Source of the DNA: Parapristionchus giblindavisi
Lineage: Eukaryota > Nematoda > Chromadorea > Rhabditida > Diplogasteridae
Direction: 5' to 3'
Length of the DNA: 64,000 bases
NCBI GenBank assembly: GCA_943737045.1
Contig: CALSFV010000134.1
Location: 62,001-126,000, forward strand
Shown: in pieces, positions 40,518 to 54,200 of the stretch
Numbering within the stretch: position 1 is the stretch's first letter
Layout: every line of letters begins with the position of its first letter
Notes under the pieces: model-generated
The model's input: only the letters and a program-made list of their open reading frames with translations
The model's database searches: none
Told to the model about the DNA's origin: nothing
Made by a program: the position numbers and the translations under genes

Positions 40518-41572
40518 ATGGCTGATAATCAGACGGAGAAGGCTTTCCAAAAGCAGCCTACTGTTTTCTTGAACAGCAAGTACCGCACCCTCGGTATTGG
40601 AAAGAAGTCCAATAAGTCTCTTCGTTATGTCCGCAACGTAGGACTCGGATTTAAGACTCCTCAGGAGGTTAGTTATATCATGCTCTGTGTTTCCTCTGGT
40701 TATCGCTTGGTGTGATTAGGTGGTTTATCTAGTCATTGCTAAAACCTTGTTGAAATTTATGCCAGCACAATGGTTAACTAGCTAAAGTCTTATCGATGAT
40801 CATACATTGCCATACCCTCGCAGTGCGAGGTTTGACCCACTATATAAGGCCCATTTTAGGCCACTTGATAAAAAAATTAAGCTAAAAATGATGATTTTTA
40901 TGCGAAAATAACGAATTTTGTGAATCAACCCACCCTATTTCGAGAATTGACCCACTATATAAAAATAGACGGCGAGGGTACGGAAAATGTATGATCGATG
41001 ATAAATCATTCTTAGGAAAAAATACAGACTTCTAATCTTTCGAAGAACTAGGCTCATAGTTGCTTGAAAGAAAATTTTGTTTCAGGCCATAAATGGTACA
41101 TACATCGACCAGAAGTGCCCCTTCACCGGAAATGTATCCATCCGTGGACGTATCCTCACTGGAGTCGTCACTAAGATGAAGATGCAGAGAACCATTGTCA
41201 TCAGACGGGATTACCTCCATTTCGTATCAAAGTACCGTCGTTATGAGAAGAGACATAAGAACCTCTCCGCTCATTGCTCTCCTGCTTTCCGGTATGTTTT
41301 ATTAAGATATTTATCATCTTGTAATGCACGGTCTCAAGTGAGTGAGCAGTGTCAAGTGTCGTTTAAATAAATTGAAAACAGCTTTTTGTGTGTTACATTA
41401 CGTTTAACCAATTTATCGTGCGGTACATAATCTTAGCTATTTTTTCAGAGATCTCCAGGTCGGAGATATCGTTACTGTTGGAGAATGCCGTTCCCTGTCC
41501 AAGACTGTTCGCTTCAACGTTCTCAAGGTTAACAAGGCTCCCGGAGCGAAGAAGAGCTTCGATAAGTTCTAA
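40518..41572 (+). CDS. RPS11: 40S ribosomal protein uS17 (RPS11)
   Basis: Component of the small ribosomal subunit, binding 18S rRNA. Exons 40518-40668, 41086-41291 and 41449-41572 join in phase to give about 159 residues, the normal length. Conserved blocks are [73 protein letters not shown] and a C-terminus ending KKSFDKF. The bases before the ATG (AAG) and the codon use are typical of a highly expressed gene. Intron 1 contains a MITE. Confidence 0.98.
40801..40993. mobile_element. CATACATTGCC MITE, copy 2
   Basis: Starts CATACATTGCCATACCCTCG and ends with GGAAAATGTATG. The flank ATCGATGAT is repeated on both sides. Nearly identical to 33759-33950, differing at only a handful of bases. It sits in RPS11 intron 1. 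Confidence 0.9.
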
Positions 41573-41705
41573 ATCGTTGTTATACTTCGTTATCACAACT
41601 CTCATCCAATGTTGTTGTTTGGGGCGTGATGTGTGATGAAGAATTTTGATTGTTCAATCGTTCATGCATTGTAATTTTCACTCACAATCTAGTTGCCGAG
41701 CGGTT

Positions 41706-42677
41706 ATGACTGGCTCTTTATTCTCTGTTATCCCTTCGAAATGTGTCGAATTCTCTTTGGTCCAAGGAGTGCTTTCTGCCGAAATCGAGGTCTAGTAAAT
41801 TAACCTAGCCATTCTTTTATATTTTATTTAGATATTAAATGAATCCGAGGATAGGATAGGTTACCGTGTTATGACTAATACTCGTGATGACTATGTCGTT
41901 CATCCTTCGTCTGGATTTGTTCCTAGAGGGGAAAGTGTTGTATGTACCTTACAACTAAAGAGAGATGGAAATGTTGACAACCATCATGCTTTCATCGTCA
42001 GCGCTCATCCCGCATCTTCGGGTTTGTATTCAGTGATGGTTAGTGGGTGTCCCTGACCGCGTATTGAATATCCCTTTAAGACGAAAAAAAAGAAATTTGA
42101 CGTGAAAACGTAATCCAGCTTTGATATGGTTTGTGTATAATACTATGATCTGTGTTACTACTGACCATTGCTGATTTGACTAGCTAAGACCGTGATGCTA
42201 CTTTTCTGACGTTAAATACTGATTTTCATTTCTCATCTACTATTTTAAGAAGATTTGGACCGTAAAGTGTTCTGGGAGAAATTGAAAGATACTGCTGTCT
42301 CACTTCATAAAGTTGGCATAAAATACCCAAGTACATTTCATGAAAGAATAACATTTTTGCTAAGTTTTATGTCTAGAAATGAACGAGCGAGCAATTCTTG
42401 AGAGGTTGACACAACAGGTTAGAACGTTGAAGACCGAAATTCGAAGTGCTCGTATTACCATTGACAAGCAGAATAAACTTATCAGCGAGGTTTGAAAGGC
42501 CTATCAAGCTTTCATTCGAGATATTTTCAGCTTAGGAATACAGTAGTTCCGTGTCACCATCCATCTTTCATTGTCGTCTTCATACTAGCGTGTGCATCTA
42601 TTACAGTAGTTTTAGTACTGGCGAATCTTGGAATGAGAGAATCACTGTATATCGATGCAATTCATCCACTTCTTTAA
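41706..42677 (+). CDS. Tail-anchored MSP-domain protein, VAP/MOSPD-like
   Basis: VAP-type proteins sit in the ER membrane and bind FFAT-like motifs to tether organelles. Exon 1 from ATG 41706 reads VIPSKCVEFSLVQGVLSAEI. Exon 2 (41832-42020) carries the rest of the MSP fold: EDRIGYRVMTNTRDDYVVHP, SGFVPRGES and HHAFIVSAH. Exons 3 and 4 give a linker with FWEKLK and a coiled coil (ILERLTQQVRTLKTEIRSAR). The last exon has one hydrophobic segment (SFIVVFILACASITVVLVLA) 17 residues before the stop, as in tail-anchored VAPs. The total is about 205 residues. It lies 133 bp after RPS11 on the same strand and converges with ESF1. Whether it is VAP proper or another MSP protein is open. Confidence 0.85.
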
Positions 42678-42779
42678 CCCAAAATAATTGGTCGAAATTC
42701 AATTACTGACTGACATAAAGCAATCGACTGACAATTGTTTATTCTGTAACAAACAAAGTAACAATAACAACACAAATGT

Positions 42780-45700
42780 TCATGATGACCATTTAGCTGA
42801 TTTCTTCTTTAGCTTAGCAATGAGAGCATGTTGGCTATCCTCATTGACTTCTTTATCAAAGGTTGCCTTTCTTTTTTGTCGTGCTGAATTCTGTTTCTCC
42901 AACAATCCTTTGTTCTAAAATATATCATAGTTGATCAAATAAGGGAATCTATAATGATACTTTAGCTAATCCAGTGGATTGATCAATAGTGAATGCACTA
43001 TCAGTGAATAGAGCCTTGAATCGATCATCAACTTGTATATCATCCTTATCTATTTTATTCTTTGATGTTTCTTTTATCTTCTTCTTCTTATCTTCCTTTA
43101 CATTATCCTCTACTTCTCTTTCTTCTCTAGCTTTCTTCTTCAATTCAGCTATATTAGCTTTACGTTCTTTTCTCTTCATCTAAATATAATCATTTCTTCT
43201 ATTTCACTCATATATTCATTATACCTTTCTCTTATCAAGATATGTCTCCCAAGTACTCTTATTACTCTTCTCCTTATTTTGATTCTTCTTTGATTCTATT
43301 TTGTCTTTCTTCGTCTTCTTCTCATCTTCATTTTGCCATTCAATTTCAATATTATCTCCATCTTCCTCAGTTGCTCCCAATAGAATAGCTAGTCTCTCCT
43401 AGTAATAGTAATACTTCATCATTTCATCATTACTATACTATAATAGTATCATCATATTCATCATATAATCAATATAAATGAATGAGAGATGAACCTTCTT
43501 AGATAGTCCTCCACTATTCATATCATCTTCATCATCTTCATCAGGTGCAATTAATTCTTTGGATACGATATCAAGATCAGCATTCTCACTATAATCAATC
43601 AACAGATAATATATGAGTGCGCTTGCGAGAGAATCGACCATAGCCAGTGGGGGTCCGGCACAGTGAAAAAATCAAATTTTGGGGATCGGGGTTCTCAAGG
43701 GTGCTGATGACGATGGTCATGTTCATTTTGCACCTAGAGCCACCGTTGAGGCCAGACGCCGTCGATTTCAAATCGCGTTTATCGCGTTGAAAAATCGTTT
43801 ATTTTCACCCGATGGTGCTAAAATTACCAAACTATGCACCACGGTTCAGAATTTTATGGCGATCATGCCTGTACATTTCATTTTTCATAAAAATTTTTCA
43901 TAATTTTCAAAGTGGAAATTCTCTCAACGTCAAAAGTGCGTAATGCAACCTACACAGATCGAACCGGGATGGCTTCAGTATCACATAGAAAAAAATTCAG
44001 CACATTTGCGCCCGCGAGTTTCGGGAAAATCAACTTTAAGTGTAGTCATTTTGCCGTTGAAGATGAGACAAGAGGCGAGAGTGTGGTGGTGCGAGAGAGC
44101 AGAGAGACAGGTGAGGCGAGCCGCATGAAAAGGAAGGGGGTGCCTCCCCCTCTACCAACGGCAAAATGACTACACTTAAAGTTGATTTTCTCGAGACTCG
44201 CGGGCGCAAATTTGATGAATTTTTTAAAAATGTGATACTGAAGCCATCCCGGTTCGATCTGTGTAGGTTGCATTACGCACTTTTGTCGTTGAGGGAATTT
44301 CCATTTTTGAAAATTATGAAAATTTTTTTAATGAAAAAATGAATTGGACAGGCATGATCGCCATAAAATTCTGAACCGTGGTGCATAGTTTGGTAATTTT
44401 AGCACCATCGGGTGAAAATAAACGATTTTTCAACGCGATAAACGCGATTTGAAATCGACGGCGTCTGGCCTCAACGGTGGCTCTAGGTGCAAAATGAACA
44501 TGACCATCGTCATCAGCACCATGAGAACCCCGATCCCCAAAATTTGATTTTTTTTTTCGCTGTGCCGGCACTTACAAGGGAAGTGTAAGAAATATCTTTT
44601 AGACCTATGGATGAGAGTATTTTTCCTCGATAGCTATAGGCAATATAAGGTCGGAACCAAAAAATCAGAACCTGGCATGCACTTTCCGATTTTATATAAA
44701 TAATTATATTTTGTACATGTTTAGGCGATGAAATAAGACTCCCCTGATAGAGCACTTGAAATATCACTAAGAACATGGCGGCGTGGTGTAGTGGTAATGT
44801 GTTCTCCTCTTGATCACTATATGGGTGGTTCGAATACACCTATAAAACACTATCTGAGAGAATTCAACAACTCGGATATTTTTTGGTATCGATGAAAAAT
44901 AGATTTTTCTGTTTTATGTATGATAATTACAGGCTCCATGAATGTAGTTCACTGGTACTTGGAAATTCCTTCCAATTGAAAATTCGCTTCAGGAAGTGAC
45001 CACACAACGGTTTGGCGCCTTTTCCTAAAAAAGTTTATTTCGAATCCAATCGATTCGGGAGTGGCCGCTATCGACCCCTTGGCTAATTCTAAGAAACTAT
45101 TGTCAAGGAGAGTTTTTCGATCAACGGTCAACGAAGGCTGGAATTTTGAATTTTCGAAAAAAATTTCACATTTAATTAATTTTCACCATTTTGCTACAAC
45201 AACCCTACGTTTTTTATTTGCTTAATCGCTTATAAATATCATAATACAGCTTCAGTTTAAAAATCATAATTTTTTAAAAATACGATTACGGTGAATAAAT
45301 CATTTTTATAATGAAGTCGTGAATTATGGTGATTTAGAAATCGATCAATTTAGAAATCTGGTAGTTTTAAACATATTTTACCGCTGTTCTTGACATGACT
45401 AAGGTATACGACTACTCCTCGTCTTCGGAGTGCACCCGTGCCCAGGTGCTGATTAGGGTGGCGAGAATGACTCTTCACTCACCTGTTTTGCCTCCCTCCA
45501 ACTGGTGAGCAGTCTCTCTAACTGCTCACTCGTTCCCCCTGGCAGTACTTGCACAAGACTGCCAGGGGAACTGGTGAGTGAAGAGTCATTCTCGCCACCC
45601 TAGTGCTGATGTCGATGAAAATTGACAATTTTCGCAAATTGATCACTTTTTCGTTGTTTATGATCCAATATCGATAACAATTGGATCACTATACCATATT

Positions 45701-48700
45701 ATCATCTATACTAACATACTAAAAAATAAAGAGAAACGGTTGACTGCGAAGAAAGTTATTGTTGAAAAACCAAAATATTGTTGAATATTTGCCAGCACTG
45801 TACCGTGGAGGTGCACTCCGAAGACGAGGAGTAGTCGTATACCTTAGTCATGTCAAGAACAGCGGTAAAATATGTTTAAAACTACCAGATTTCTAAATTG
45901 ATCGATTCGGGATACTGTAGGTGCCACACCATAATTCACGACTTCATTATAAAAATGATTTATTCACCGTAATCGTATTTTTAAAAAATTATGATTTTTA
46001 AACTGAAGCTGTGTTATGATATTTAGAAGCGATTAAGCAAATAAAAAAACGTAGGGTTGTTGTAGCAAAATGGTGAAAATTAATTAAAAGTGAAATTTTT
46101 TTCGAAAAATTCAAAATTCCAGCCTTCGTTTACCGTTGATCGAAAAACTCCCCTGGACAATAGTTTCTTAGAATTAGCCAAGGAGTCGAGTGCACCCACT
46201 CCCGAATCGATTGGATTCGAAATAAACCTTTTAGGAAAAGGCGCCAATTCGTTGTGTGGTCATCCCCTGAAGCGAATTTTCGATTTGAAGAAATTTCCAA
46301 GTACCAGTGAACTTCACTCATTGAGCCTGTAATTATCACACATAAAACAGAAAAATCCATTTTTCGTCGATACCGCACCTATGTCGATTTTCTAAGATAG
46401 CGTGTTCTATGGAGATTTTTCTTTTGCTGATTTTTAAACGTTTCAGACTTGTAATTTTGATCAGAAAAAAAATTAAAATCTTTTTCAGTTTTTTATGTAG
46501 CTGTTGAACTTGAATTTTATCATTTATAAAATAAAGTAATCGGCTTTTTCAATCACATTTGGAGCGTTTCAAAAATAATCTCACTAATTAATTGTCCCCG
46601 TGTAAAGGAAGAGTAGTTTAGAAAATTTGGTCAAACATTATATGCACAAGTTATGAAAATGTTATTCTTCAGTAGCCGCTTGGTGCAGATGAACTCTCCC
46701 AAAAGTAAACGATCACTATGCTAGTAAACGAAATGTTGCTTTATTTTTTGCATTTCTAAATGATAAAATACAAGTTCAACAGCTACATAAAAAACTGTGA
46801 AAAAGATTTTAATTTTTTTTCTGATCAAAATTACAAGTCCGAAACGTTTAAAAATCAACAAAAGAAGAATCTCCATAGGTGTATTCGAACCACCATATAG
46901 TGATCAGGAGGAGAACACATTACCACTACACCACGCCACCATGTTCTTAATGATATTTCAAGTGCTCTATTAGGGGGAGTCTTATTTCATCGCCTAAACA
47001 TGTACAAAATATAATTATTTATATAAAATCGGAAAGTGCATGCCAGGTTCTGATTTTTTGGTTCCGACCTTATATTGCCTATAGCTATCGAGGAAAAATA
47101 CTCCCATCCATAGGTCTAAAAGATATTTCTTACACTTCCCTTGTTAGTCGATTCTCTCGCAAGCGCACTCATATTAAAACGCGGTCTGTAAGAACGTCGG
47201 AGGGGGTGGCACAGTATTTTCAAAATGGTCCGATTTCGCTCAAACTTTCAGGGCATAGTGCCTAGAGGTGGGATACACTTCAGCCAAAAAATTGGACCCG
47301 TAGGTTGATCTTTTATCTTTGGAATTTTCATCGTAATATTAACCCCTCATGCTGTACACCATTCGATAGAGCGTGAAAAGTTGTGTCAGGAGCCAAATTT
47401 TCGAAGTTGTAGGTGCTCTGGTATTCGAGAAACAGAAGAAATTGTAGCAAAAGCACACGAAGATAGAGGAAGATGGGATGGATGAGAACGATATCGACGA
47501 GGGAGTCTTCGATGATGAGCAATTCATGGGTGATGGAGATCTCATCATACAAGAAGTCATGGATAATCTCGGTTCGATATTCGATATGAATAGCCCAATC
47601 GAGACCGAGGAGGAGTCTACCATGCCCAGAGATACTGTGGTCACGGTACTCCGGTATTTTTTGTCCGTGGGGTGCGCCGTGGGCAGCACCATGGTGTGGG
47701 ACTAGGGCGCACCCCACGGGATCTAGGGTGTGGACCTCAAATTCCGTGGGACACACCGTTCATTCCGTACCATGGGGCACGCCTTTCATTTATTCCGTGA
47801 GGCACGCCGCTCATTCCACGCCATGGTGCACGCCCTATATAAATCCCGTGGGGTACGCCGTCTAGAGGCCAAATCCCGTGGGGTGCGCCCAAGTCCCACA
47901 CCATGGTGCAGCCCATGGCGCACCCCACCGACAAAAAATACCGGAGTAAAGAAGGAAGAGAAGATATTCGTAATAACTATGTCTGAGAGGACGACTTCTG
48001 GAGGAGGGAGCGCGCCATGGACTCATTCCGGAGTCCCTTCCTCCTGAGAATGGACGTCTTGCCATTGGTGCACCTGACCAGCAAGCAGCAGTAATGGCGG
48101 AGGCGGAGAGACACGGAATCCTGCCCGAGTATGCGCCCACTCTGTACAACTTGCCATCTCCCCTTTTGAAGAGCAAGAGATCGACAACAATCATCAAGAG
48201 GCTGGAACTGTGGCAGTTCCATCTCGTGCTCACAGAATGAAGGCTGATAATCAATAATCGCGTTAAATGGTCCACATTATCAGCTATGGATTTCATGACA
48301 TAAAGTCTTTGATGTTCCAACTATCCAGACTAGATCGGCGGAACACAATTTATCCAACAGTTTTAACAATACACAATAAGAATAGTTAGAGTATGGCTAC
48401 TAGAGGAGTGTCATCAGCAGAGGAGCTGGGTCCGGTTCCGGCTCAAGTGTAAACATAAAATCACTTAAAAATTGGTCAAACAATTGTCAGACCACTGTGA
48501 AAACACATGAATTATGAAATTTTGTTGAATTGGGATCAATTAGTGGTAGAAAAAAAGTTGCAAAAATTTGACGTCGGGAGGCGGATTCGAACCCGGGTCG
48601 CTAACTTAGCTAACGCGAACGCTAGCTAACACTAGTTTTTCGCGAAAAAGTGCATACCTGGGATGTCGGACAGAATGGAGACTATTTTTATCGGATTCTC

Positions 48701-51190
48701 CATACAATTTTGCATGTACAACATAATTTCTAGGGGACGGCCGCCATTGCAAAATGGCGAAAATATTTTTTGAAAATAGAGATCGTGTGCTTTTGCGACA
48801 ATTTCTTCTGTTTCTCGAATACCAAAGCACCTACAACTTCGAAAATTTGGCTCGTGACACAACTTTTCACGCTCTATCGAATGGTGTATAGCATGAGGGG
48901 TTAACATTACGATGAAAATTCCGAAGATCAAAGATCAAAGATCAACCTACGGGTTCCATTTTTTGGCTGAAGTGTATCCCACCTCTAGGCACTCTGCCCT
49001 GAAAGTTTGAGCGAAATCGGACCACTTTGAAAATACTGTGCCATGTTCAGTCGGAACTCCGACGTTCTTACAGAGACCGCGTTTTAATAAATATACTAAA
49101 ACTAACTCAAATGCTTCCTTTATCTTCCTTGCTCTATTTTCATCTGAATCTTCCCATGTCAACTTTACGCGTGAAAGTGATAATGCACTATTTGCAACCT
49201 TCAATTAACCAATATTACTATTCATAATCAGTAATATCATTATATTAACCTCTCGTGGTTTATATTTATCAGGTTGTACATCATTGACAGTGATACATTC
49301 CTTTATTCGACTCTCCTATATCATTCATATTATTGAATATAATAAGAGATAGAATGTAACATACATCAAATGTCATATCATCAGGTACAAATCTTAGATC
49401 AAGACGTAATCCACTATTCTCATATTCAACTCCATCACAATGTTCATATACAACTGATGCTGTTTGTTCATTATCACACTATAATCAATCAATATATTCA
49501 TATATAAATAGATATGACTACCTCTAGTACAGCATAATAATATTTGAGTCTTTCCACTTGATATTTCCTAACTGCTTCTCTAGTCTTTCTTAAATGATTT
49601 ACTTCATTCTTTCACTCCTCATTTTATGAAGGATACAACAAACATACGGATTCTTAGTCAGACTTTCTTCATCTATATTTTCATCATCATTATCATCTAC
49701 TTCATTGGAAGTTGATTTAATCGATATATCTATATCAGGTCCATGTTCATCTTCTTTAGCCAACTTTTCCTATGAATGACAATAATCAATCAATCGATTA
49801 CAATATTACTATAATATTATCAATACCTTTCCTAGATCCGATAGATATATTGTCAACTTTTCAACTTTTCCTCCTAGTGGTTTGAATGATGAGACAAGCA
49901 TAAATAGATCCTATAAGGAATAATTTATATTATGATAATTGTTCATAGTAATAGAATAAGTTTAGATAATAATATACCTCTGAATGTAATGAATCCCAAT
50001 CTAGATTACATATAGCGAGACGACGTGATGCCCATTCAACACGACGAGCATCTCTGTTTATATTAATCAATAAATCGATCAATCAATAAGTCAGTCAATC
50101 AATATTATAAAAGAATATAACATACTTATCCAATTCTCCCCACCCATGTTCTTCTTCTTCTTCCTCTAATTCCCATTCAGATCCACTTTCTTCATCATCA
50201 GATGAGAATGATATATTTGCTCCATCGCCACGAGCCAAATCATACTGTAATCGAGCCAAATTATATATATACAGTAGCGGCCAAAAGTATTCGCCCAAAA
50301 CTTTGAAATATCATAACGTTTGACTCAGATGAACAATCGGGCTCATCTTTTGGCAGGATACTATAGTACTGAAAATCGAAATTTCCGACACCCCCCAATT
50401 TGGGTAAAAATGTCATAACTTTGTGTCCAATGTTGATGTATGCTGCAAACTTGGCAGAGATAATAGCCCAAGCGTGATACAAAACCTGGCCGAGTATGAG
50501 CCCGATCGGTTGAATTTTGGGAAATTTCGAAAATTTATTTTTCTCATTTTTCGAGGCACAGGAAATGCCTAGACCTTTCTCGAAGTATAACTTCTCTCGA
50601 AGAACTCGAAATTTCGCGAAACAATAGTAAGTTGTCGTCTACTATATATAGAAGACGTCTGGCTGTTAAACAGAATAGAAATTATTCTGAGCAGGTATTT
50701 CCTGTGCCTCGAAAAATGAGAAAATAAATTTTCGAAATTTCTCAAAATTCAACCGATCGGGATCATACTCGGCCAGGTTTTGTATCACGCTTGGGCTATT
50801 ATCTCTGCCAAGTTTGCAGCCTACAGCAACATTGAACACAAAGTTATGACATTTTTACCCAAATTCGGGAGTGTCGGAAATTTCGATTTTCTCAAAGGAA
50901 TGAATTAGTTCGAATGGATCGCATTGCTGATTATACTCTTCAGTAAATGTTATTCATACACTGTCAATAACAAGTCCCAGAAAAATTCAGCTCAGGAAAT
51001 AATTTTCGCTGAGTAAGTCATGAGGGGTTCCAGGATCACTACACAATAATACGGCGACGAATCGAAACATTGAGAGTAGGATATGATGCCCACTAGTACT
51101 ATAGTATCCTGCCAAAAGATGAGCCGGATTGCTCATCTGAGTCAAAAGTTATGATATTTCAAAATTTTGGGCGAATACTTTTGGCCGCTA

Positions 51191-51277
<87 letters not shown>

Positions 51278-54200
51278 CAGTATATATATATATAATCAAG
51301 ACTATCGACAGTTACAACCCACATTAACAACATTTCAAACTAAAATACCGTAATCGAACTGTGACTGTCTGCGTTCTCTCATTTTGATCTACTTTTTCAC
51401 TTCCACTCTACAGATTGATCAAGAATTACGAAGACTTTTAATTTCCCCATTATTTTACGTGTAGTTCATCAATCAAGTTCAGATGGTAATTGTTATGTAT
51501 TGACACAACAATTGTAGAGAATGAATTCTTTATTAGAGATAGACGAACTAAGCACAACGTACGGTGGGAAGAACAAGAATAAGAATGACGTAAGATCTAG
51601 CGCTCCAGGCCTTTTATATGGGCGCAACGACTGCCGCGACTGCCGTACGCGTTGGCGTACAGAGGGACAATAGGATCAAAGGTTGTACGCTAGGTCAGAC
51701 TAATATAACTAGGTCACGTACACAGCAGTAATATTTATTCAACAATAACATAACATTTAACAATCAACAATTACTTTACGATTCGCTCTTCTTTTCCCAT
51801 TATGATGACCTTCAGACGAGTGGGGTACGCATCTATCGTAGCACGGTCGTACAGACGTCCAATTTGTTCCATTGCTCCGCGAATGCGTTCCTGAGCGATT
51901 CCAAATTCTTGTGGGTACGAGAACAAGTATTGGCCTACAGAACAGTTCACACTGAGTAGTCGAGCGGATTCAAATCCGGCGAGCTGGCCGGTCACTCCGA
52001 GGTGTTTGCGCACACGGCAGGCAAAACCGTGGTCTATTTGGGGTGAGAGGTTCGGTTGATCGTATGGACCAAGCTGATCTGCTTGCTGGGAAGTCAATGC
52101 AATTACACTACCATTCTGGCGGTTGCTGGTCTGCTCAATCGTGAACAGCGACTCGTCAAAGAACACTGGCACCAAGCGCTCGCCGGTGTGCGTGCGCGAC
52201 AGCAGGTCTCTGCACCTCTTGAACCAAGCTCGTATATTATTTTCATATAGAATGACGGTTTTTCTCATGGTATATGGGATGACTCTGAGCGACAATGTTC
52301 CAATTTAATCCAACAAAAATATCCTCTCCCTGTCTCCTTCTTTTTTATCATGCTCGTGTGGGGATTCCTTTATATCCGCTCCTTGACCATTTTATTGTTC
52401 TTCTTGATGACAACTGCGGGTTTCCAGCCTCTTACAACATGGCCAGCAGAGGTACAAAACTGATTGGACCATTTGATGGTCGAATAAACTAATCACGCTT
52501 TTACAATGAGCCGCCGAACGATGTCCATTTGATGCGCGCCCTGCTCATACAGCGTAACAATAGCACCCCTCATCAGAGGTTTCACCATTACCCTGAAAAG
52601 TAATAAAATGAAAAAAAAAACCACGACGGCTGATACGATAAATGATTGCATTTGAAAAAATAAAATGGGCAGACACAAGAAATGAGTCTTCGTAATTCTT
52701 GATCACCCTGTACTTCTCTTCCCTTCTCAATTTCCCCACCGATTTACACTGAGCTGTGTAATTCATAATCATATAGGACTCTCTGAACAATAAATTGTGG
52801 CAAACTTGTACTTTTTGCATGTGTGTGACAAAGATTGACAACTTTATCGGAGAAGTTTGTTGTCAGACATCAGAAAGTATAAAGATTGTTGTCATAAATA
52901 AATGTGGTAACAATTAGTGACAATTTTGTAGACAGACAACAAAACAAAGGGTGAAATTAGTCAAACGTAGAAGAGCAGTGAAATGACTACAGAAAAGACT
53001 TGATCTCACGGACGGGACAAAGGCGGGTCAGCAAATTGCCGCACACTATATGCACGCCACCGCGCGTTTTAGGAACCCCTAATTCGCAGATCCGGAATTA
53101 TTTTTGTTTCTTCAAAATTTTGTAGTTTCATGAATTTATTTCGCTTAAATCTTTGATGAGGCTGAACACTGAAACAATCTAAATTGTATTGGAAAAAATA
53201 GAGAAGAAATAAGAGTATTGGCAATACGAAGTTTGCTAAATGCAGTGAAAAGTCCTATATTTCGTTATGTCCTGAAATCTCTGTGAATACGATTTTTATT
53301 ATCATTTTACATATTCAAATATCTTGCAGACCTATAGTTCCGCCTAATTTGATGACAACAGCTTTCAGCTAGTTTTCACGACTACGAAATTAATTTTTTT
53401 TTATTCAGTACGATTTTTTGCTAATTTACGAATATTTTTGAAAATTCCGCCTCTAGATTTGCGTTTCTGCATTTAGCAATGCCGCTTAATACCGTAGTTT
53501 TTTTGAACTTTGATGTGCATGTGGCAAAAGGGGCGTACGTCCTTTTGGCTTGTGTGTCCCGTCCGTGATCTGTAGTCAGACAATAAAAAAGGTAAATTTT
53601 GCAGTCAGTCAGCCTAAATGAATCTAGTGACAAGAAAACATGGAAACAATCTTGTCTGACAACAAAAATTGTAGAAAATGTCGACCAAAAAAGAATATGA
53701 CAACAAAATGGACAGAGTTTGTTGTCTGACAGCAAAATGAGCTCATTTTGTGACCAACTTGCATTCCCGAGAACAAGACTCGAATTTGCTGTCCGACAAC
53801 AAATTCTTCTTGATATTTCAATAAATATTGAATGATTACATAGATTTTCTTATCCTACGACATCTTCTCTATGAACTACAACAAGGAAATTAGTACAATA
53901 CATGGACGAATACAATGATTATGATAATTAGTGATGAATCCAATCGAATATAATCGATAAATACGACAATAAATCGATGCTACCTCTTCTCCGACCGCCC
54001 GCGCCTTTGCATCGATACGTCTGAACGTCTTCTCGCATGGCTGAACGCTCAAAATTAATTAACGATGAAATATTCGAACTGAACTCCGAATTATGACACA
54101 AAACACCAACAGAACAGTACAGGAGGTAAGTAAGGCGATGAACATTGATTCCCAAGTGAAAATACAGCAAAGATATAATTAAAATAATAAAATAAAATGA

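Larger units (their letters stand above)
43616..47174. mobile_element. Composite nested foldback complex in ESF1 intron
   Basis: Outer inverted ends TGAGTGCGCTTGCGAGAGAA and its complement lie at 43616 and 47155-47174. Inside are: foldback B (43648-44572, arms starting near GGTCCGGCACAGTG); foldback A (44574-47144, termini ACAAGGGAAGTG with TTA flanks); type C foldback (44850-46408) inserted into the left arm of A; and a small element inside C (45456-45602, ends TAGGGTGGCGAGAATGACTC). The order of insertion can be read from the interruptions. Confidence 0.8.
47175..49093. mobile_element. Foldback with about 270-bp arms in ESF1 intron
   Basis: Left arm starts TATTAAAACGCGGTCT and GTAAGAACGTCGG; the right arm ends with their complements at about 49060-49093. 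The arms share GATCGGAC-type and AAGTTGTAGGTGCT blocks. A nested inverted repeat at about 47646-47947 (ends CTCCGGTATTTTTTGTC) contains many GTGGGGTGCGCC units. A tRNA-like segment lies at 48575-48645. Confidence 0.8.

Noticed and set aside
44776..44845. Functional tRNA gene
   Set aside because: Only D- and T-arm-like parts are seen; the same sequence is mirrored in the other arm of a transposon.
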